A stretch of DNA of 64,000 nucleotides. Source: Eumeta japonica (lineage: Eukaryota; Arthropoda; Insecta; Lepidoptera; Psychidae). The notes below the pieces were generated by a model. It worked only from the letters and a program-made list of their open reading frames with translations. It searched no databases and was not told the DNA's origin. A program made the translations under genes and the position numbers. Within the stretch, counting starts at the first letter, position 1, and each line of letters begins with the position of its first letter. Shown one piece after another: positions 1 through 12,175 of the stretch. The DNA lies in NCBI GenBank assembly GCA_005406025.1, contig BGZK01000903.1, forward strand, positions 186,001 to 250,000, read 5' to 3'.

Positions 1-1653
1 GCTAAAATCCCCAAACGCATTGTCGAAATTCCCCACGTTTGGGGAAAGAAAAATGATAATTCCCCACATATTCCCCACAGAAATAAAACAACCAAAAATG
101 TAGGTAAAGTTCGGTCTCTGTGAGAATGCATTTCTGACGTATGTCAGATATCACTAGTGTCACATTCACTGTAAAGTTCTTTTTAATATCTATATTTTCT
201 AATTATATTTTTCGTTACGTCGAAGAGCAAATACCATCGGCAAATACAAATACATGCATCCAAAGTTACATTGTTTATTGAATCAACCAGTCAGAAATGC
301 ATTTTCTCGGCGGCCGTTCTTTTAAGTTTATTTTTTATTTATTAAAACATGACAAAAATTTAAAAAAAACTACACATTTTTTTCGCGCCAAACTTTTTTG
401 TGCAACATTTTAGAACTCGGATTAAATTTTAAACTGCCCCCCTTCTCTCTTTATTCCCTCTCGAGTAGCCATCAAAGCTACCACTGTGTCGGTGTTAAGT
501 TTGTTTCTATTTTCTGTCTTTAGATTTTTTAAAACACTAAACTTGCGCTCTACAGATGCGTTAGAGAACGGTAATACAAGCAGTAGACTTATTACGTATT
601 TTATATTTGTAAATATGTATTGACCGGCACTATTTTTTAATTTAAATACTTTGCTCCAGTAAATATCGGCAGTATCATTCACGTTCAAGTCGAATTCTGA
701 GAAGTTAAGCAGAGCATGTGCTCTCCATTCATCATCGACATTTTGAACTTTAACGAAATTATTGAGAACTGGAAATCGTTGAAGTACTGGGCCGAGTGAC
801 TTAATTTCAAACTGTTGCGCTACGGATGGATTTACTATGGATATCAATGAAAATAACCGGTCACTGAAATCAAACCGTTTACATATATCCATCGTCAACA
901 CTACATAAAAGACTTGGCAATTTTGATAAAAACTTGTGATCTCTGAACTAGGAACGTTGCTATCATTTTTCAAGTTTTCTATGCTTTCGCTAGCTGTAAT
1001 GCCAATATATATTTTGTCTAAGTCGACAAAATGACTTGTGTTATTGAATTCCGCTTTTAGTATATCGTCACATGATCTGACATAATTTATAGTCATGAAA
1101 TTGGAAGCCAACGTCCTGGAAACGTACTTGAAACTTGTCGGAATTATGATATGAATAATGAGGTTAAGTAGAGGGTATAATTTTCTCAAATTCTTGACGG
1201 ATATTTGCGTGTATTCTAACCTCTAATTTGACATCCAGTTTTTAACTAAAATAAGTTTCAAGTAATAGTGAAGCGATGATGTTTTAATTGTTAGTTGAAT
1301 AAAAGAAATTGCAGAAAATTTATCATTGGCTATGTAAAATAATACAGAAAAATGTTGAATATATGCAATTAAAGTTGTTGAAAAATTTTAAATTATTTTA
1401 ACGTTTACGATGACAGGTAAATACGGCAGTAGTTGGACGGCAACTTGACCATTATTCTGACGTCAACTTACGGAATAAAAGGCTATCAGGGAAATCAATC
1501 AAGACTAGCAGAAATTTGATGTTAAATATCGCGTATTTGTGTTCATACTTAAAATCCCCGCATTTTCCCCGAATTGAAGCTCTCCCCACACATTCCCCAA
1601 TCAGCTTTGCTTTCCCCGCAGTTTGGGGAATTCCCCACAGATCGGCAACACTG
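1..1653 (-). mobile_element. hAT DNA transposon, right end intact, left end outside window
   Basis: The element ends at 1653 with GATCGGCAACACTG, the inverse of a CAGTGTTGCC hAT terminus, the same first ten bases as the complete hAT at 18648-22202. It is followed by CCCGCGGA (1654-1661). The equivalent empty site in another module copy (48449-48456) has CCCGCGGA running straight into related sequence, so this is a genuine insertion point. Both subterminal regions (1-85 and 1545-1640) are full of CCCC/GGGG tracts in short inverted pairs, probably transposase binding sites. Only the C-terminal transposase is left (422-1189); 1190-1545 shows no coding, so the copy is internally deleted. The left terminus and left target duplication are not visible. 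Confidence 0.8.
422..1189 (-). pseudogene. hAT transposase, C-terminal part with dimerisation domain
   Basis: An open frame of 255 codons whose last third is the hAT C-terminal dimerisation domain: LPFSNASVERKFSVLKNLKT, then RNKLNTDTVVALMATREGIK. The stretch DDEWRAHALLNFSEFDL...YWSKVFKLKNSAG lines up in order with DDQWHQIHLLKWNE...FWNEVLHFKDAQG of the transposase at 18993-21190, so the two belong to related families. The catalytic aspartates, CxxH and RW motifs and the BED finger are absent, which makes this about a third of a normal 600-700 residue protein. The annotated ATG is arbitrary. It is not a functional gene; a role as a repressor fragment is conceivable but unsupported. Confidence 0.85.
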
Positions 1654-2439
1654 CCCGCGGAGCTCTGCGACCGAGTACCTCCGCGTTTTAAGGCGATAAG
1701 TACGACAAATCTACGTAGATGTTCTGAGCTATTTTTTTCAAAAACGCCTACCTCAATTAATAGTAATTGAAGTAGCCGTTTCGGAGAAAAATAGCTTAGA
1801 AAACATAAGGAATCGCACTAAGAAATCACAAAAACCATAAGAAACTATAGGGCTTCTTTGGCAAAATTGTTTTGTAAGAGAAGGAGATAATGAATGTTGG
1901 GAGAAGAATCTCAATCAAGGACAATACAACGAAGTAAGAACCTCCTCCTTTGTTTGTATTGGTTAAAAAATACACTCCAAAAAACTACAAGCCAAAAGTA
2001 ATCAATATGTAAATAACCCCAATTAAGTAAATTCATTTAAATAGAAATATTAATATACGTAATCATACTAAATAATTGCTATAAATATTTCTCGATTTTC
2101 CGGTAATATTAAATTTAAAGTCATACGATCATTGCCCACTAGATTCTAACAACTGAGTCATACAAAAAAATTATCAATTATTGTTAATTAATAGGTTAAC
2201 AAAAATATATCTATATAAACCCAAACATATTCTTTTAATATATTAAAATATTCTAGGATATAATATTTAGAGTACATAAACACTATGGACTACAAATTAA
2301 ATGACTTAGCTAAAAAATACAAATATATAAAGAAATTGTATTAAAATAAATAAGAATTACTGCTTTAAAAATAGATATCGCAATTTTCTAACTCTATTTT
2401 TTTTTTGGTTTTAGATGTTATAGATTAATAAAATATTAT
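1654..2439. repeat. Macro-repeat module E, copy 1, part before the satellite
   Basis: Non-coding block shared with 48450-48960, 63670-64000 and, shorter, 44690-44840. It begins with a CG-rich stretch, then a 60-90 bp imperfect inverted repeat around AGTAGCCGTTTC (about 1665-1800), then AT-rich sequence. The order of landmarks is the same in each copy. No coding potential is seen. Confidence 0.75.
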
Positions 2440-3985
2440 AATTTCATCATCATCATAATCATCATCGCTCAACCTTCAGCCAGTGGCAGTGACTGAAGGG
2501 GGTCCTGATACACCAAAGGAGCGTAATTAATAAAAGATTATAATTATATCATCATCATAATCATCATCGCTCAACCTTCAGCCAGTCGCAGGGACTGAAA
2601 GGGGGTCCTGATACACCGAAGGAGCGTAATTAATAAAAGATTATAATTATATCATCATCATAATCATCATCGCTCAACCTTCAGCCAGTCGCAGTGACTG
2701 AAGGGGTCCTGATACACCGAAGGAGCGTAATTAATAAAAGATTATAATTGTATCATCATCATAATCATCATCGCTCAACCTTCAGCCAGTCGCAGGGACT
2801 GAAGGGGGTCTTGATACACCGAAGGAGCGTAATTAATAAAAGATTATAATTTCATCATCATCATAATCATCATCGCTCAACCTTCAGCCAGTCGCAGGGA
2901 CTGAAGGGGGTCCTGATACACCGAAGGAGCGTATTTAATAAAAGATATATAATTTCATCATCATCATACTCATCATCGCTCAACCTTCAGCCAGTTGCAG
3001 GGACTGAAAGGGGGTCCTGATACACCGAAGGAGCGTATTTAATAAAAGATTATAATTATATCATCATCATAATCATCATCGCTCAACCTTCAGCCAGTCG
3101 CAGGGACTGAAGGGGGTCCTGATACACCGAAGGAGCGTATTTAATAAAAGATATATAATTTCATCATCATCATAATCATCATCGCTCAATCTTCAGCCAG
3201 TCTCAGTGACTGAAAGGGGTCCTGATACACCAAAGGAGCGTAATTAATAAAATATTATAATTATATCATCATCATAATCATCATCGCTCAACCTTCAGCC
3301 AGTCGCAGTGACTGAAGGGGGTCCTGATACACCGAAGGGAGTGTAATTAATAAAAGATTATAATTATATCATCATCATAATCATCATCGCTCAACCTTCA
3401 GCCAGTCGCAGGGACTGAAGGGGGTCCTGATACACCAAAGGAGCGTAATTAATAAAAGATTATAATTATATCATCATCATAATCATCATCGCTCAACCTT
3501 CAGCCAGTCGCAGTGACTGAAGGGGGTCCTGATACACCAAAGGAGCGTAATTAATAAAATATTATAATTTCATCATCATCATATTCATCATCGCTCAACC
3601 TTCAGCCAGTCGCAGGGACTGAAAGGGGGTCCTGATACACCAAAGGAGCGTAATTAATAAAAGATTATAATTATATCATCATCATAATCATCATCGCTCA
3701 ATCTTCAGCCAGTCGCAGGGACTGAAGGGGGTCCTGATGCACCAAAGGAGCGTAATTAATAAAAGATTATAATTATATCATCATCATAATCATCATCGCT
3801 CAACCTTCAGCCAGTGGCAGTGACTGAAGGGGGTCCTGATACACCAAAGGAGCGTAATTAATAAAAGATTATAATTATATCATCATCATAATCATCATCG
3901 CTCAACCTTCAGCCAGTCGCAGTGACTGAAGGGGGTCCTGATACACCGAAGGGAGTGTAATTAATAAAAGATTATAATCTGTTAC
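2440..3985 (+). repeat. Tandem satellite, 15 units of about 102 bp, each with a hairpin
   Basis: Fifteen units with CTTCAG starting at 2474, 2576, 2679, 2780, 2882, 2985, 3088, 3191, 3293, 3396, 3498, 3600, 3703, 3805 and 3907. Each unit has an ATCATCATC run, a 25-nt near-palindrome (from CTTCAGCCAGT to ACTGAAG, about 10 of 12 pairs), then TCCTGATACACC and an AT-rich tail AATTAATAAAAGATTATAAT. Variants such as GTGGCAGT (2474 and 3805 units) and GAAGGGAGTG (3293 and 3907 units) recur in distant units, as expected from unequal exchange. The homologous position in module E copy 3 (about 48990-49015) has no unit, only the terminal AATAAAAGATTATAATCTG. No open frame runs through it. Confidence 0.95.
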
Positions 3986-4500
3986 TAAATTAATCTCTCA
4001 TACATTTCCGAAAATATTACTAAAAACGTCAAATTGGGAATAAATATTTTGTTTTATTTTGGCACGATAAATTAGGCGTCAGTCGACGGTGACCCACTGT
4101 GTTGTGAAGAATATAAATGTAACATGTCTCAAAAAATTGAAAAAGTCATTTACAGATTCTGTGGAGCCATATTATCTGTAAGTGAAAATACATATTTTGT
4201 GTTTTTTTTATTTTCATATAAAAATCAGTCAAACACTCAGAATGTTAAGCGTCGTTTCCATATTCTCTATGGTATCTACGGCACCACGGTGACCCCGTAT
4301 GAGCCGAACTGAGGGGCTTTGAAATATTATTACCCCAAATACCATCTCTGAGCTATCTAACATCAAGACGATATTCCCTTGGCAAGACATGAAGAGCGCA
4401 TAATTACTTCGTTATTTTATTTATTTAATTGTGTGATGTTACATTACATTACTGTTTGATGCACTATTTCGCGCATGATAAATGATCTCTTCGATATGTG
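3986..4500. repeat. Module E, copy 1, part after the satellite
   Basis: Matches 49018-49300 and 49930-50010 in copy 3 (shared landmarks GGTGACCGACTG / GGTGACCCACTG, AACATGTCTCAAAAAAT, GCACTATTTCGCGC). A short frame at 4124-4312 starts in conserved sequence but the other copy is broken, so it is not called as a gene. Confidence 0.7.
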
Positions 4501-4503
4501 TAA

Positions 4504-5112
4504 TGCTGCGTAGTAGTGCGCGATATAAATCGATATAAAAAAAAATCGATATATATATACGCGATTTATCGCTTGAATTCGATATTATCGAATCATCTAG
4601 TATTGAATGTAATATCGATATATTTCATCCGATATACCAAATATCGTGTCACATTCCATTTTTTTCTTTTTATCTACTTATTCACAAGGTTCTTACACAG
4701 CAGAGAGGCAGATTGCAAGCCAAAAGGGTACATAAAATTTTGTTTTTGCAGGGTTTGGAGAAAAGGTACTGGGATTTATGATGCTAAACATGACTTTTGG
4801 GTCGTATGGCTTTGTCTACTTTTTCGTATGATTTATAAATAAAGTTGGTTTGCTCTCTAAATGTTTAAACTCATATTAACCTGATCCTTATTTAATATTA
4901 TAGATAGACTACTCAAAAATACAAGTAATTATTTACGTAATACGTTACGATATTTTTAAAATATCGATAGAACAGTACGATATATTATTTCGTAAATATC
5001 GACATTTTATTTACACGCCCATCCCAAAGTCAAGCCAAGCAATAACGATACACGCATCGGCTACAATCAAACTGATATCCGAAAGCGAGAAACGCACGCA
5101 ACAATTGCTGCG
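4504..5112. mobile_element. hAT-type MITE (family 3, CGATAT-rich), degenerate ends
   Basis: An insertion at the E/A boundary, bracketed by TGCTGCG (4504-4510 and 5106-5112); other copies have one TGCTGC at this place. The interior is rich in TATCGATA-like words and matches 17570-18075 closely (CGATATTATCGAAT, ATTTCATCCGATATACCAAA, CTTTTTATCTACTTATTCACA). An end-like CGCCCATCCCA occurs at about 5017-5027, comparable with GAACATCCCTA in the second copy; the left terminus is not recognisable. The 80 bp after 5027 may be a separate insertion. No transposase is present. Confidence 0.6.
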
Positions 5113-8100
5113 ATACAACGACTATAACGTCTATAACGTTAATTGATTACCGGTAATAATATCATTTGTAAGACGTTTTCTACATATAAAAATATTGCCA
5201 TGTATTAAACATTGTCTAGACTGCGAAGTCTACAAAAATTTGGTCATTTATTATTTCTTGAGTCTTCGAAGTACGGTACGAACAGGCAGTGGATGGTGAT
5301 GTTGCTCTTCGTTACATCAAACGTTGCAAGGCCGCGACTACGACATCTGTTGAGTTTAAGTGAAACTAGATTGATAAAATACATTCATTTGTAGATGGCG
5401 TTAAGCGCTACTCTAAATTTATTTGTGACGTTTCGTATTTTGCCATGTTCAGTTTTCATATTGTCGAACAATTCTCCATAATAACGTGATACATTTTTAA
5501 ATTGCGTTATTATCTGATTATAAATTATAACGCATTGGTAAATTAAGAAGTAAAAAATTGCGATCATCCCCAAGAACAATTTGAAATTGTAGTGACATTT
5601 TTACTTGATGCAAGACGAAATATGTTATGGTGCCCTGCGACATCTACCGCAGAGTGCAAGTACTATTACAGAGAGACACTCACATATGAACCACTAGAGC
5701 GCGCTGTCTCAGCAATCATTTTTGGGTTAACAATTTCTTTCTGATACTATTGAGATTTCTTCGGACTCACTCTAGGCCGGTTCTTATATCCTTCGTGTAG
5801 ATTCGTATCAGTCTTCACGAACAAACAGACAGTGTTATTTACAATACGTACTAATTAAGGTTGTTATTTCACACTTTTCTCACTAATCAACTTGCACTAG
5901 TGCGTCACCAGCTAATAGGCTGCAACGTTGCATGTTTATGTCAGAGATTGTATGTTTTTTTTAACAAAACAACAAAAAAACCATGAAACAGCATCAAAAT
6001 AACTTCTGCAGCATTATTGTTTTAGAAGTTCTACGACGTCAAAACTACATTTAATTTCTACACACATCTTTGTAGTGTTCGATTTTATTTAGGATTGTAA
6101 AAGTTTTCTCGAATATTGTTCGTGATCGCCATAAAGATGTAAGGAATTAGCATCGAATACATCTATGAGAATTCGTTCTATATCTACGGGAGCGAAATCG
6201 CTAGCAGAAGTTAGTAATGTTCATAAATATCACTAATCAGTGACATGAGTAAAAACAAGTACTTAGTATAGCCAGGGTCATGGCACTAAATGAGTGCAAT
6301 CACTAGTACAATAAGCACCGAGTGCTCGAGAGCGCACGAGCAGGCGCTAAAGTCTAATGCGCACGTGTTGTTGTTTGATACGTCTAAGACTACAATAGAC
6401 ACACGCACCAAATTGAGAAATTTGATTAAAATTAATGCGTTTAAATATAAATCACAGAAATTTGATTAAATTTATGCGTTTCAATTTAAATCACAACGGG
6501 ATAAGGCGTTTTAAAACTTTTATCGCGCCGAAAATGTGCATTTTAGTGGAACAAAAAGTGTCTCGTGTGACACCTGCACACTAAATACCAACGAAATGCG
6601 ACGTGTCACTTAAGTCGAACTGATTATAGAATTGCGTTGCCGCCTTATGTCACGACCACGAGTATGATTTATTTAAATTATGATATTTTTTAGGTTTTAC
6701 AGATCGTACTTTTACATTTAGTTTCGAAAACGGTAAGGATGATGAGATGCTGAATTAGAGTGCGCGCGCGCGTAAATATTTCTTATTTACATTAGAAATA
6801 TTTTTTTTTCAAAATTACAGTATTTATTTAAAAATGAAATACTTGTTTAAAATTGACATTCCTTTGTATTCTATAACTCAACAATCACATTTAATTAATT
6901 AAATTTTTCATATCATAAAATTGACTGAAAATTCATATTTATAAGTGTTTTTGACTAAACATTTTCAGTACATTTATTTTTGGAATACTTTCTAAAGTCG
7001 TAAAATTAATAGTCGATTTCGCAAACTCTGTTCTAAAAAATACATACTGTGAAATTTGATCTTCTATAATACTGAATTCCAATTTTCACTACATCAACTA
7101 CGTTTGTTGCACTTTGAAACGGAAAATGCGAAAATTCTCAGTTTCATTAAATTGATTTTCGATGTATTTAATCTTTTTCGTAACTACTAGTAAGATAATT
7201 GTTTAACAAAAAACTTACCGCTTTCCACCCATCCAATTAACAGGCTGAATATGAGCGTGCAGTGAGCGTACATACTTAGTCACGGGAGACTCGGGGTTTG
7301 ACTGAACGAAAATGCTACCACAACAGCCTTATGACAGTTTGAAGGTCAGCCTCAATGTCAAACAGTGACTACGGTGTATTAGAGAAAAATAAAACGAAAA
7401 ATTTGAAATAAATATTGTTGAGCCCACATAAAGACTTAAATGAAACTCAAATGCAAATTTTTATAATGTGCATTACGCGAGACTAGAATCGATATCACAT
7501 TGTCGTTATTGTTCAAATAGCTATATATGAACTTTAATACATAATGTAAACAATTATAGATGTTATCCACTAGACAAAGCGCCGTACGTAACACTCAGAA
7601 ATGAGTTCATTATACAGTTATCAGCCGCACACTCACCGCTGACGTGTACTGGCGTCACGCGGTACAGTGGCGGACTAAACGCGGACAATTTAATACATCT
7701 GAAAGATAATTCTGGTTCTAGCGTATACATTTTTGAAGAAAAAAAAGTGACGAATAACATGTAAACTTCGCGCGCTACATTATTCTATCAATAAATAACG
7801 AGGCACACTAAAGGCGCCAAAACATCGCTTACGGCCGTAACTACGACGTAGTTTGCGGTAAAGATTACAGATGTCGCTATTCCCCCTTTGTGATAAAATA
7901 ATAATAAAATTATACATATTATAATTACTCACTAAAACAAAAACGAAACTCCAGCTATTTTCTTCAAGTGAAGAAATTATTGAAGTGAAGTTATTGTAAG
8001 TAATTTATAGATGTGAAGTTATTTTACAGTAATGTAAGACACACTTAAGAATGTTAAATTTATGAAATAATGAACAATTGCCTATGAATAGATTATTTAT

Positions 8101-9050
8101 AACGTCACCACGAGCAACGATAAAAGGCCCCATGAGAATTAGCCAGTTGAGCTTTTCTGGTTAAATTACTTTTGTGTCTTTTTGTGAACCCCTCCTGCGC
8201 ATACTCACATTCCATGTTAATTGAATTTATCATATAAATCTCTCTAAATTAAAATTTGCTATTGTGTAAGTAAATGGAACGATGCATGGTTCGTCGGTTG
8301 ACAGGCCCTACCCTCACAGTAATTATATGTTGTATCTAAGTCTGAGTACACCGGCCAAACAGCCGCCTTCCCAATCGTCACCCCTCGTTAAGTAACAACG
8401 GAGTTAGCGACTCCCAACCTGCTTCGGGCCAACGCGGAGGGCTGAAGTTTCAAGACCCTCTGTCTAAAAATGGAGAGGGTTTCAAGGTCTGAAGCGAAAA
8501 GATTACAAATTTGCCACAAGACGTAGAAAAGCAAATCAGACGTTGTTTTGGTGAATTCTAATTAAATTAGGATTAACCCAGCATCTTCAGTTAAACGCTC
8601 CACAGAGATATTAGATATTTACCTGCTTCGAAAAGCTTATTCGTACACTGCTTACTCGATAATTGAGTTATGAAGAAAGTAGATTACAAACAACGGTCTA
8701 CGTATAAATTATATAAATACAAGACACACTGAGAAGTGAAGAAGTACACAGTGTACGCGCTACGCACACACAAAAGGAAATAGAGAGCGGCGGCGGAAGG
8801 AGGCGTGACGGCACAAGAGGGCGTCATGCCGTTTATAGCTGTGAAGGTAATACCTATTTCTCGCAGTCTCGCTGACTGTTTTAGAAGATTTAAACATAGA
8901 TTTAAAATCAATCTCCAAAATGCAATTTCATTATATTGTTCTTCTGTAGGCGTACCCTAGGAAGTACCCTATAAGTTTTGATTTACTTGCGAGTTTCAAC
9001 ATTGAAGGCATAAATGGCCACATTTTTAATTTACGTCAACCTAGAAATCA
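5113..9050. repeat. Macro-repeat module A, copy 1
   Basis: Non-coding module shared with 22229-26330, 49926-52640 and 55691-58960, all on the same strand. Landmarks in order: GTCTACAAAAATT (5230), GCGACTACGACATCTGTTGA (5332), TAGATGGCGTTAAGCGCTAC (5393), CACTAGAGCGCGCTGTC (5690), a G/C-richer block at 6290-6370, CGCGCCGAAAA (6525), the block 7131-7310 that is almost identical to 25280-25470, and GAGCGGCGGCGG near 8787. Relative to copy 2 it lacks the stretch between the CTAGGCCGG landmark (5773) and 5800. Short frames inside it are not conserved among copies. Confidence 0.85.
7219..7301 (-). other. Exon-like 83-nt open segment with splice-site consensus (copy 1)
   Basis: On the minus strand a pyrimidine-rich CAG acceptor precedes 83 nt open in one frame (reading SNPESPVTKYVRSL...), followed by a GTAAGT donor. 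The same segment is at 25375-25457 with one difference, but flanking sequence on one side is equally conserved, so selection on a protein is not shown. I do not recognise the peptide. It could be a decayed exon or coincidence. Confidence 0.25.
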
Positions 9051-9124
9051 AAACTGTTAAGTTGAAGAAACACTCTAATGATAAACAATGTTTTATATTT
9101 CGTTGTGCATTTTTTTGTGAATAA

Positions 9125-9216
9125 AATTTTGCGATCGATTGAAGTGGGGTGTCACCCCTAAATGGGTGGCACCCGGTGCGGGTCGCTCACGCCGCCATCC
9201 CCCAGCTACGCCACTG
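9125..9216 (-). mobile_element. DNA-transposon terminus (CAGTGGCGTAGC type), truncated
   Basis: Read on the minus strand it starts CAGTGGCGTAGCTGGGGGAT at 9216 and continues through a GC-rich stretch (CACCGGGTGCCACCC). CAGTGGCGTAGC is a widespread arthropod hAT-like terminus. It is followed by CCCCAGAC, which in module A copy 2 (about 26227) runs on without the element, so 9216/9217 is a true insertion edge. The other end is not found; the insertion has decayed to about 170 bp at most. Confidence 0.55.
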
Positions 9217-9360
9217 CCCCAGACCTACGCATTTGGTATTGATTTCAACTTCATCCGCGCGTTCTCGAGAAAAAGGATATTGACAGATAGATGGACAACG
9301 AAGTGATCCTATAAGGGTTCCTTTTTCCTATAGAGGTACGGATCCTTAAAAATTGGAGGT
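9217..9360. repeat. End of module A copy 1 with a lepidopteran dispersed-repeat tail
   Basis: Matches 26225-26330 at first (CCCAGAC..TACG..TTCGGTATTG / TTTGGTATTG). From about 9270 it reads TTGACAGATAGATGGACAAC, GAAGTGATCCTATAAGGGTTC and GGTACGGATCC, a form I recognise from repeats scattered through many lepidopteran genomes. It supports the taxonomic placement. Confidence 0.65.
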
Positions 9361-10640
9361 TACACCCCTGTGTTAAAGGATGCAGCTTCGTATTTATTTT
9401 GACCTCTCCTGCGGAAGTCACGAATTTACTAAATTTCTAGTTAAGAGCACAAACGAAACATTAATGCCTTTTGTATTCAACAGTACTTGAATTTATTTCA
9501 AGAAAATAATTAAATTGAACATGCAATTAAATAATTTATAAAAATTACTTTTGATCAGCAAATATAGGTAATAGCAGCACACGACGAACAGAAAACAGGC
9601 AACTGTTATTAAAAAGCACACAAAATCTCTACAGTTTTAATAAAAAAAAAAATGTGTTTATCTGTTTGTGAAATCTTCACGAGTAAACTACAGAACAAAC
9701 TCTTTTATGAATATCACGGAAAAGATAGGACTTGGATCAATACACCGTTGGTTTCTCATAAGAAACTTAGAGATGTTTGTTATTGCATTATGAATGTTTT
9801 TTTTTTTCATTTTACTTGTAGCAAAAGGGTTTTAGATTTCAGTAAATACACAAACCTTAGATTTGTGTATTTACTAATTTTTGCTCGTCATTACCGAAAA
9901 AAGCTCTTTAAAATGGATTTTTCTCTTTGATGGAATGGCTGGGTCCCGAGTTCTATTGCTATCGGTTAGTTTGATGAAACAGTTATCATTCATTGTCAAT
10001 ATTTTAACTCCCAATACATTCAAATACGTTTTGGGTAGAGGAAGAAGTCGAGGTAAAAGTCTACATCGGCAAAGAACTGCATATCTCTTTGTCGTACACC
10101 TGAGCTCGTCACGCCTGTAACCTGATTACTTATCAGTTAATTGACAAACAACTATTTAAGCTATTTACAGAACGCAATAAAACATTAAGGTGATATTAGT
10201 TAAGTGGTACTACGAACTGGATCCGAGATTTTCCATGGCGGATGGCAGAGGCAGTGACGTCTTCTTCAAACGTTTCAAAATACAGTTGTAGCCATTAATT
10301 TCTCATTAACAGATAACTGTTATATACGAGTTAACAAAACTTTTAACAGTTTTTAAAAATAACGCATATAACAGTTTTTCTACTTGAAATGTCTCCTCGG
10401 CAGTTTAGGACTCGCACGTCCCAGGAATATTAATGTCTATAATAACACAAAATATTCTTCTTTGTTTTAGACAATTACATAGATAATAGAGTGGACGTTA
10501 AAAAACTATTTTTTTTGCGACGCTTTCTTTTGATGAAAAAGCACTGGGATTTTTTTTTAATTAAAAACAATACGTGCCCCTAGACGATCTAAGTTAAGTT
10601 TTCTAATTTTTGGAATTGAAATTTTTGTGTATTGTTATTT
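9361..10640. other. AT-rich spacer, no gene recognised
   Basis: Holds an open frame of 92 codons at 9652-9930 and one of 79 at 9881-10120. Neither has a recognisable domain, a second copy in the window or a clear context, and the first runs through the inverted repeat at 9841-9875, so I leave them as uncalled frames. Confidence 0.4.
9841..9875. repeat. Perfect 14-bp inverted repeat with 7-nt loop
   Basis: AGTAAATACACAAA (9841-9854) and its exact reverse complement TTTGTGTATTTACT (9862-9875) flank CCTTAGA. Confidence 0.9.
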
Positions 10641-10644
10641 TGAT

Positions 10645-11230
10645 CAATTAGTGTTTTTTTTATTGATTTGAGTTCTTGAGCTCACAACATGTTCCTTTTC
10701 TTCAACGTAATCTGAGAAAATGACATTACTAAATAAATTGAGTAGGTATATAAAATGAACATAGTTAATTAACAGTGTTGCCATATCAAAAATACAGTTA
10801 CAGTGTTTCTCTATCGCAACTTTGTTGTTCAATTAGTAACTACTAGTTAATAATCGAAATAATATTTTCGGCAATAACGACATTTTATGAGAATCAGAAA
10901 AAACAACTATTTCGTCTTCACCTTCATAGATTTATTATAATCATCCAAAATTTATTTTGTTGGGTTTAAAGTTGACACACTTTGTTCCATTTCTGAGGAC
11001 AGCTCGCTCAATCTAAAGGATACCTTTTAATGATTTTGTCAATAATTTATTGCGTGTTTTGGTTTGGTCTGAATCTTAAGCGAACAAAACTAAACCTTGA
11101 AAAGCTTTATAATTACGGGTAATGACACAAAACCTGTGTAGTTTTTTTAGCAGAGTATTTCTTGCTTTGCTGAGTGAGGTAATAAAATAATAAATGTCGT
11201 CTATCACAAGATGCTTCACTGAAGAGTGCA
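10645..11230 (-). repeat. Module F, copy 1, with hAT C-terminal remnant
   Basis: Parallel to 33690-34210 (shared TTCCTTTTCTTCAACG, GACAAAATC-type and TTTATTTTGTTGGGTTT landmarks). On the minus strand around 10975-11190 a broken frame includes TKTRNKLLTKSLKGIL, which looks like the hAT dimerisation segment (compare TENRNKLNTDTVVAL at 422-1189). Frameshifts and stops interrupt it. It is a decayed transposase tail carried as part of the macro-repeat. Confidence 0.55.
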
Positions 11231-11839
11231 ACCTATGCACAAAAAACATGGCCAATAAAGAAGCATGAAAATACTGGATTTTTTAAAATTATATTTATTA
11301 TGCTAATAAAAAAATTTAACTTAATAAAATCCAAAATCAGCTCATTTATTACCTCTAAGGCGGGACAAAGTTCGTCGGAACAGGTAGTAGGTATATATAT
11401 GTCGGAGAATCTGAATACAAGCAACGCCATCTAGCTTTAGTTTACCGAATTAATTTTGTAATGGTTCATTTTTGTTGTTTATAAAACGTCAAGCTGACAG
11501 CTTGGGTGAGGTTGGTACGGACAAGTGATGGCAGCACTGTTTCATTCGCGAACTGAAGAAGTGATTGAATGAGTGAAGTGAACGTTGAGTTGTAGGAAAG
11601 TTCGTTCGTTATTTTAAATTCATTCTTGTTCGAGAAAATTCTTTCTTGTTCGAGACGTCGTCGAGTTAAGTCGTCATACTTGCTCCGTGCCGGGTTCACC
11701 ACGTTTCAAATCTGTTTTCATCCTAACGGTTTTTGATTATTTTTGTGAGCTAACTTAATAGTGGGTGAATACAACTAATTGAGAAGCTGTGTGCGATGAT
11801 ATTTCATCGCTACCAGGATGCCAAGCCCCTCGAAAGAGG
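11231..11839. other. Spacer without recognisable gene
   Basis: Two minus-strand frames of 65 and 78 codons (11233-11430, 11466-11702) have no recognisable features. A small internal repeat (ATTCTTTCTTGTTCGAGA-like, 11620-11655) is present. Confidence 0.35.
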
Positions 11840-12175
11840 ATTCTCTGTCATATATATATAACGTTCTAAGTTATTGCCTCTTTCCATTGGTAGAATTTCT
11901 GAGATTAGTCTGAACAAGCACAAACTTTGTGTTTGTTCGTCCGAAAGATATTCGTTATTATTTCACCGAAAACAATGAAAGTTTAGTGCATATAATTATC
12001 TGTATGTTTTCAAAGAAAAAGCAATCTGTTTTATCATTTTTCATTCATTCGTTTTATACAAAACCCCAACTTCGTCCTCGGTTTGTATTATTGAATAAAA
12101 CTATTACATCGATTTTAAACATCCTTTAATTAATACAAAACCTTATTATCCTCGCGTAATATCAGACTAGTAGAA
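11840..12175. repeat. Module M1, copy 1
   Basis: Shared with 35820-36186, 45010-45170 and 54045-54412. Landmarks: CTCTTTCCATTGG, TTCTGAGATTAGTC, GAACAA(A/G)CACAAACTTTGTG, and GAAAGATATTCGTT. ACAAACTTTGTGTTTGT forms a small inverted repeat. Non-coding. Confidence 0.75.

Noticed and set aside
2440..3985. CRISPR array
   Set aside because: The spaced copies are full-length near-identical 102-bp tandem units with no variable spacers, in a eukaryotic genome.
5212..5579. Small genes at the start of module A copies (also 50321-50545, 58453-58638, 24504-24692)
   Set aside because: The matching positions in sister copies carry stops or shifts; the DNA is conserved but the frame is not.
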